The notes under the pieces: model-generated
Seen by the model: the letters and a program-made list of their open reading frames with translations, nothing else
What the model was told of the DNA's origin: nothing
Databases searched by the model: none
Shown: piece after piece, positions 16,492 through 19,377 of the stretch
Numbering within the stretch: the first letter of the stretch is position 1
How the letters are laid out: the number at the start of each line of letters is the position of its first letter
Program-made: the position numbers and the translations under genes
Source of the DNA: Spirochaetia bacterium
GTDB lineage: Bacteria; Spirochaetota; Spirochaetia; Treponematales; Treponemataceae
Reading direction: 5' to 3'
NCBI GenBank assembly: GCA_900769325.1
Contig: CAAGGF010000080.1
Span: forward strand, 1 to 19,377
DNA length: 19,377 bases

Positions 16492-18228
16492 TTATCTGGA
16501 AAGTTTTCGGTATTGAACGCGTTTTGGAACTCCGGCTTCTTCACCAAACTGTTCTTTCTTCCAGGCAGCGTATTCTGACCAGTTTCCTTCAAAAAATCGT
16601 ACTTCTGAATTGTTCTCAAACGCAAGAATATGAGTACAAATTCTGTCCAGGAACCAGCGGTCGTGACTTACAACTAACGCACAGCCTGCAAAATCTTCAA
16701 GAGCTTCTTCAAGTGCACGGACAGTCTGAACATCGAGGTCATTTGTAGGTTCGTCAAAAAGAAGAACATTTCCGGCTTCTTTTAACATCATTCCTAAATT
16801 AAGACGATTTTTTTCACCGCCGGAAAGCACGCTGACTTTTTTATTCTGATCAGGACCTGTAAAATTAAACCAGCCGCAGTAAGCGTGTGCATTGACTTCA
16901 CGAATTCCGCCTTCAAGAGGACGGCCTTTTTCATCCGTTGCACCGAGTTTAATCATATCTGCACCGCCACCGAGAGTTTCGTAAACGGTTTTATTTTCAT
17001 CGAGTCCAGTTCTCATCTGATCAACATAAACAAGTTTTACTGTTGAACCGACTTTTATTGTTCCTGAATCAGGTTTTTCGCCATTTTCAAGACCGGCAGC
17101 ATCAACGATTAATTTGAATAAAGTTGTTTTTCCCGCGCCGTTCGGACCTGTAATCCCAACGATTGCTCCAGACGGAATATGCAGATTTAAATTTTCAAAA
17201 AGAAGTTTTTCCCCGAACGATTTAGAAACATTTTCAAAATCAATTACCTGACTTCCAAGACGCGGACCTGCAGGAATTGAAATCTGAGTATCTTTCAACT
17301 GAACTTTTGAACTCTGCGACATAAGTTCATTGTAGCGTGTAATATGCTCTTTATGTTTTGCCTGACGACCTTTTGCACTCGTGTGAATCCAGTCAAGTTC
17401 CCGCTGAATTTCTTTTTGACGAGCAGTTTCGCTTTTATTTTCAAGTAGAAGGCGCTGATTTTTTTGCTCAAGCCAGGAAGAATAGTTTCCTTTGAAAGGG
17501 AATCCTTCGCCCCTGTCAAGTTCCAGAATCCAGCCGGCAACTTCATCAAGAAAATATCTGTCGTGAGTAATGGCGATTACAGTTCCCGGATAATCGTGAA
17601 GATGTTTTTCAAGCCATGCAACCGTTTCTGCATCGAGATGGTTCGTAGGTTCATCAAGAAGAAGAATATCCGGTTTTTGCAAAAGAAGACGGCACAATGC
17701 AACACGACGCCTTTCACCCCCAGAAAGAACATCTACAATCTGGTCAGAAGGCGGACAGCGAAGGGCATCCATTGCAAGTTCAAGATTATTGTCAAGGTTC
17801 CATGCATCAAGGGCATCAAGTTTTTCCTGAACTTCTCCCTGGCGTGCACAAAGTTTGTCAATATCGGCATCCGGCTCACCAAACGCTTCGTTAATCTTGT
17901 CAAATTCAGCAAGAAGGTCTGTAATTTCTTTTACACCTTCCTTAACACATTCCATAACAGTTTTTCCAGGTTCAAGATACGGTTCCTGTTCAAGATAACC
18001 GATTGTATAACCTGGAGCAAGAGTTGTTTCGCCAGTAAAATCAGTATCTTTTCCAGCAAGAATTTTAAACAGCGAAGATTTACCAGAACCATTCGGTCCG
18101 ATTACACCGATTTTTGCACCGTAATAATAAGAAATACTTATGTCTTTGAGAACAACTTTAGTTCCGTAAGAACGCGAAACGCGATCCATTGTGTAAATAA
18201 TTTTTTTATCATCAAAAGTTTTAGCCAT
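16492..18228 (-). CDS. ettA: ABC-F translation factor, EttA-type
   Basis: This is a 578-residue soluble protein with two ATPase domains and no membrane helices. Each domain has a Walker A (GPNGSGKSS, about 44-52, and GPNGAGKTT), a signature (LSGGERRRVAL and LSGGEKNRLNL) and a Walker B (LLLDEPTNHLD and LLFDEPTNDLD). The linker between them carries the charged helical stretch of the family. It aligns along its length with E. coli EttA (for example LERxLHDxxGTVxAITHDRYFLD and GAIVGIxGPNGAG), which binds the ribosomal E site and adjusts elongation to the ATP/ADP ratio. A longer start (GTG at 18234) is possible, but ATG at 18228 gives the family's M-A start and has a TAAAAT box 6 nt upstream. The gene stands alone between convergent and non-coding DNA. 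Confidence 0.92.
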   Translation of the reverse strand: MAKTFDDKKIIYTMDRVSRSYGTKVVLKDISISYYYGAKIGVIGPNGSGKSSLFKILAGKDTDFTGETTLAPGYTIGYLEQEPYLEPGKTVMECVKEGVKEITDLLAEFDKINEAFGEPDADIDKLCARQGEVQEKLDALDAWNLDNNLELAMDALRCPPSDQIVDVLSGGERRRVALCRLLLQKPDILLLDEPTNHLDAETVAWLEKHLHDYPGTVIAITHDRYFLDEVAGWILELDRGEGFPFKGNYSSWLEQKNQRLLLENKSETARQKEIQRELDWIHTSAKGRQAKHKEHITRYNELMSQSSKVQLKDTQISIPAGPRLGSQVIDFENVSKSFGEKLLFENLNLHIPSGAIVGITGPNGAGKTTLFKLIVDAAGLENGEKPDSGTIKVGSTVKLVYVDQMRTGLDENKTVYETLGGGADMIKLGATDEKGRPLEGGIREVNAHAYCGWFNFTGPDQNKKVSVLSGGEKNRLNLGMMLKEAGNVLLFDEPTNDLDVQTVRALEEALEDFAGCALVVSHDRWFLDRICTHILAFENNSEVRFFEGNWSEYAAWKKEQFGEEAGVPKRVQYRKLSR

Positions 18229-18234
18229 ACCCAC

Positions 18235-18240
18235 ATTTTA
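18235..18240 (-). promoter_or_regulatory. Predicted -10 box of ettA, leaderless geometry
   Basis: TAAAAT ends 6 nt before the ATG at 18228. The -35 at 17 bp (TTCCAT) is poor. The gap GTGGGT is not a useful Shine-Dalgarno at this distance. Confidence 0.35.
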
Positions 18241-18298
18241 CCATATAAACCAATATAATGGAAGATAACGAATTTTTACCCGCTCACGGTAGTCTCAT

Positions 18299-18331
18299 GT
18301 CATACTGAATGGTATCCCCTGTCATGGTGAA
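18299..18331 (+). repeat. Two tandem-oriented GTCATNNTGAA motifs, copies 2 and 3
   Basis: GTCATACTGAA at 18299-18309 and GTCATGGTGAA at 18321-18331 are 22 bp apart start to start and match the copy at 16442-16452. They may be fragments of a longer interspersed repeat. Confidence 0.4.
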
Positions 18332-18446
18332 CTCGTTTACGCCACAAGAGCGTTTGCCTTAAGGAAATTATTGAGAAAGAATATGTGTCAATAACGGAAT
18401 ATACAAATTGGAAAATAAATTATACTGATGTGTGTTAGAGATTGTA

Positions 18447-18502
18447 GGGGTGCGAAGCATTCCGAAACGAAGTGAAGGAATGAAGGCGAAAGTCGGAACC
18501 CC
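18447..18502. repeat. Self-complementary intergenic repeat unit
   Basis: An outer pair GGGGT (18447-18451) / ACCCC (18498-18502) encloses an inner pair CATTCC (18458-18463) / GGAATG (18477-18482). A competing stem GTCGG (18492-18496) / CCGAC just downstream overlaps the right side. The block is clearly richer in G and C than its surroundings and codes for nothing recognisable. I believe similar blocks are interspersed in treponeme genomes, but that is memory rather than something shown here. Confidence 0.45.
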
Positions 18503-18543
18503 GAAAAGCCCGACAGTAAAAAGCTCTTGTTGTGAGTAAGTAG

Positions 18544-18582
18544 AGTTATCTAAATCATTGCTGTATAATGATTTAGATAACT
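18544..18582. repeat. Perfect 16-bp inverted repeat with 7-nt loop
   Basis: The arm AGTTATCTAAATCATT (18544-18559) is exactly repeated in inverse at 18567-18582. No run of T follows on either side, so it is not a standard terminator. A TATAAT spans the loop and right arm (18563-18568). It could be an RNA hairpin, a protein-binding site or the end of a small mobile unit. Confidence 0.75.
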
Positions 18583-18664
18583 TGTTATCGTGCCTTATTT
18601 TGCAAAAAATTTAGCGAAAAAAGCACTTTAAGTAAGTATTTTAAGTAAAAGATGTTTGGTAATG

Positions 18665-18712
18665 AGTTTAAATATACTGTACAAAATCATCGTATTTTAG
18701 TATATTTAAACT
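18665..18712. promoter_or_regulatory. Inverted repeat overlapping the promoter of the integrase-like ORF (possible operator)
   Basis: The arms AGTTTAAATATACT (18665-18678) and AGTATATTTAAACT (18699-18712) are perfect 14-bp inverses separated by 20 bp, with an additional inner pairing AAAAT/ATTTT. The last T of the right arm is the first base of a TATAAT (18712-18717), so the palindrome covers the -35 zone and touches the -10. That placement is what a repressor site would have. It could equally be a structural end of a mobile element. Confidence 0.55.
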
Positions 18713-18737
18713 ATAATCTCTGTCTGCCCAAGATAGG
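18712..18737 (+). promoter_or_regulatory. -10 box and downstream ribosome-binding site of the integrase-like ORF
   Basis: TATAAT at 18712-18717 is 28 nt before the ATG at 18746, and AGGAG precedes that ATG by 8 nt. Unlike the leaderless-type starts of the chromosomal genes, this one has a normal leader and a good Shine-Dalgarno. The -35 is poor (ATCGTA at 17 bp). Confidence 0.45.
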
Positions 18738-18745
18738 AGATTAAA

Positions 18746-19117
18746 ATGAACAAACCTTATTTACTGTTCAGCAACTACAACTCACCTTATTGGTATGCAC
18801 AAATCCGTCTTGCAGATGGAAGCCTTTCTAACAACAAAAGCACTGGAAAAGAGTCTAGGACAAAAGCTGAAAAAGTTGTTATGGAATGGATTGAAAAAGG
18901 TGAATGTCCAAAACATGTTTCAAAAAAAAGGAATTCAAAAAATAATAATTCTCTGGACACCCTTGCAATTCTAAATCAGCTTAAAACAAAACCTTTCTCT
19001 GCTTCAGAAAGAAGTCATAGAGTTTTTACGATGTATTTCATCAACTTTTTACAGCTAAACGCTATGAAAAACTTAGAGCAAAAGCAGGGACGTTCTTTGA
19101 CACTGTGGATGTGGTAG
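18746..19117 (+). pseudogene. Tyrosine-recombinase-like N-terminal (arm) region, frameshifted remnant
   Basis: The first 90 or so residues look like the N-terminal arm-binding part of integrases: PYWYAQIRLADGSLSNNKSTGKESRTKAEKVVMEWI reads as a three-strand sheet and helix. The catalytic domain with R...HxxR...Y is absent. From about 19008 the frame loses protein-like character. In the next frame, KEVIEFLRC continues the helix naturally from FSASE, pointing to a one-base change there. A third frame then carries more coding-like sequence (19021-19122). I read the locus as a decayed recombinase gene beside a type I restriction system. The family assignment rests on the arm region only. The exact frameshift position is inferred. 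Confidence 0.5.
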
Positions 19118-19122
19118 AATGA
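19021..19122 (+). other. Short coding-like fragment overlapping the end of the integrase-like ORF
   Basis: A 33-codon frame opens after TAG (19018-19020) and ends at TGA 19120-19122. Its product contains FYDVFHQLF and KRYEKLRAKAGTFFD, which has normal protein composition, whereas the same bases read in the frame of the upstream ORF give an implausible sequence. It has no start codon, so it is probably the tail of a broken gene. The family is not recognised. Confidence 0.35.
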
Positions 19123-19190
19123 CTTATGGAAAATTTGAGGAATTTGTAGTAAAATGGGAAGGAAAGGAAGAAAGAATATGTCAGATATAG
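19119..19190 (+). CDS. Possible 23-residue peptide overlapping the hsdR start
   Basis: An ATG overlaps the stop of the preceding fragment as ATGA, and the frame (MTYGKFEEFVVKWEGKEERI and three more residues) ends at TAG 19188-19190, inside the first codons of hsdR. The composition is plausible for a peptide, but there is no ribosome-binding site. It may simply be chance or a translational coupler. Confidence is low. Confidence 0.25.
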   Translation: MTYGKFEEFVVKWEGKEERICQI

Positions 19191-19377
19191 ATTACTCTGA
19201 AAAGGATTTTGAAAAATACATTGTTAATTTACTCGTTGCAAAAAGCGGATATATTCAAGGTAATAACAATGATTATAATCCTCAAAAAGCTCTTCTTCCA
19301 CAAACTTTCATTTCTTTTATAAAAGAAACACAACCAAATAATTGGACTTGTCTTTGTGATAAATTTGATTCTGAAAA
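19178..19377 (+). CDS. hsdR: Type I restriction enzyme HsdR subunit, N-terminal part (runs off the window)
   Basis: 66 codons are visible. FEKYIVNLLV, SGYIQ, NDYNPQKALLPQ and FISFIKETQPNNW match the start of type I restriction R subunits, where an (A/G)F-x-x-I-x-x-L start, a DYD-x-x-xALD stretch and F-I-x-x-TQP-x-x-W are conserved. The nuclease and helicase motor domains would lie beyond the edge, so intactness is unknown. AAGGAAG lies about 8-9 nt before the ATG at 19178. The M and S genes are not in the window upstream, where only the broken recombinase is found. Confidence 0.7.
   Translation, partial: MSDIDYSEKDFEKYIVNLLVAKSGYIQGNNNDYNPQKALLPQTFISFIKETQPNNWTCLCDKFDSE

Larger units (their letters stand above)
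18241..18745. other. Non-coding stretch with several inverted repeats
   Basis: No gene is supported over these 505 bases. In order they hold two GTCATNNTGAA motifs (18299-18309 and 18321-18331), a self-complementary GC-richer block (18447-18502), a perfect 16-bp hairpin (18544-18582), and an inverted repeat overlapping the promoter of the integrase-like ORF (18665-18712). The stretch separates the ettA chromosomal block from mobile and restriction genes and may be the edge of an island. Confidence 0.6.

Noticed and set aside
16449..16495. Direct repeat TGAATTTTTAT (16449-16459 and 16485-16495) in the gap between the threonine synthase homologue and ettA
   Set aside because: Only 11 bp of low-complexity sequence, one copy overlapping the ettA stop. 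It is likely to occur by chance in DNA this AT-rich.
17464..18258. Long open frame on the plus strand opposite ettA (264 codons)
   Set aside because: It is antisense to a well-conserved ABC-F gene, is very rich in Phe, Lys and Arg, and matches no protein pattern. It is a shadow of the ettA codon bias.
18436..18502. Integron attC site or tRNA in the GC-richer block
   Set aside because: GTTAGAG resembles but does not satisfy the attC core GTTRRRY, and no matching partner core exists. No cloverleaf with an anticodon arm can be drawn.
18544..18582. Hairpin as a rho-independent terminator
   Set aside because: The stem is A/T-dominated with no T-tract after it on either strand, and no gene ends nearby.
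1..19377. CRISPR array, rRNA or tRNA genes, replication origin
   Set aside because: No regularly spaced direct repeats, no recognisable rRNA or tRNA sequence and no DnaA-box cluster were seen on either strand.

Overview
The window is AT-rich bacterial DNA that reads as a spirochaete of the genus Treponema. That assignment is an inference from the character of the proteins (MurA with Asp at the usual Cys position, a full-length bacterial-type ProS, an EttA-type ABC-F, an integrase-like arm-domain ORF, GerMN and degenerate 7TM-GGDEF proteins). No rRNA or tRNA is present to confirm it. Most of the window is chromosomal housekeeping sequence with mobile or defence DNA at both ends and a restriction-modification insertion near the left.

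Left part (1-5164). The window opens in the last codons of an IS3-family transposase. Its right terminus appears to cut off the 3' end of a secreted histidine phosphatase gene just before the second catalytic histidine. Next come an acyl-ACP thioesterase and a BsuBI/PstI-type type II restriction-modification pair whose genes overlap by 4 bp. A short remnant of a phospholipase-D-like (HKD) protein lies upstream of the methyltransferase, followed by a membrane-anchored GerMN-domain protein on the other strand.

Middle (5176-12373). Six minus-strand genes are packed head to tail behind one good promoter (12345-12373): an O-methyltransferase-like protein, an N-terminal beta-ketoacyl-synthase-like protein, a PlsC-type acyltransferase, prolyl-tRNA synthetase, a secreted protein of unknown function, and a 7TM protein with a degenerate GGDEF domain. 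The first three have the composition of part of an aryl-polyene or flexirubin type locus, but no acyl carrier protein, ligase or condensing enzyme is nearby.

Right part (12470-18240). pepT-murA form a two-gene operon, diverging from a threonine synthase homologue with altered PLP-phosphate loops. That gene converges on an ettA-like ABC-F gene. The remaining 1.1 kb is a 505-bp non-coding stretch full of inverted repeats, a broken integrase-like ORF, and the start of a type I restriction subunit (HsdR).

A pattern across the window: seven genes that head transcription units carry a TATAAT-like -10 hexamer exactly 6 or 7 nt before the start codon, usually without a Shine-Dalgarno sequence. Genes inside operons mostly have Shine-Dalgarno sites instead. 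This predicts leaderless mRNAs for the first genes of transcription units.
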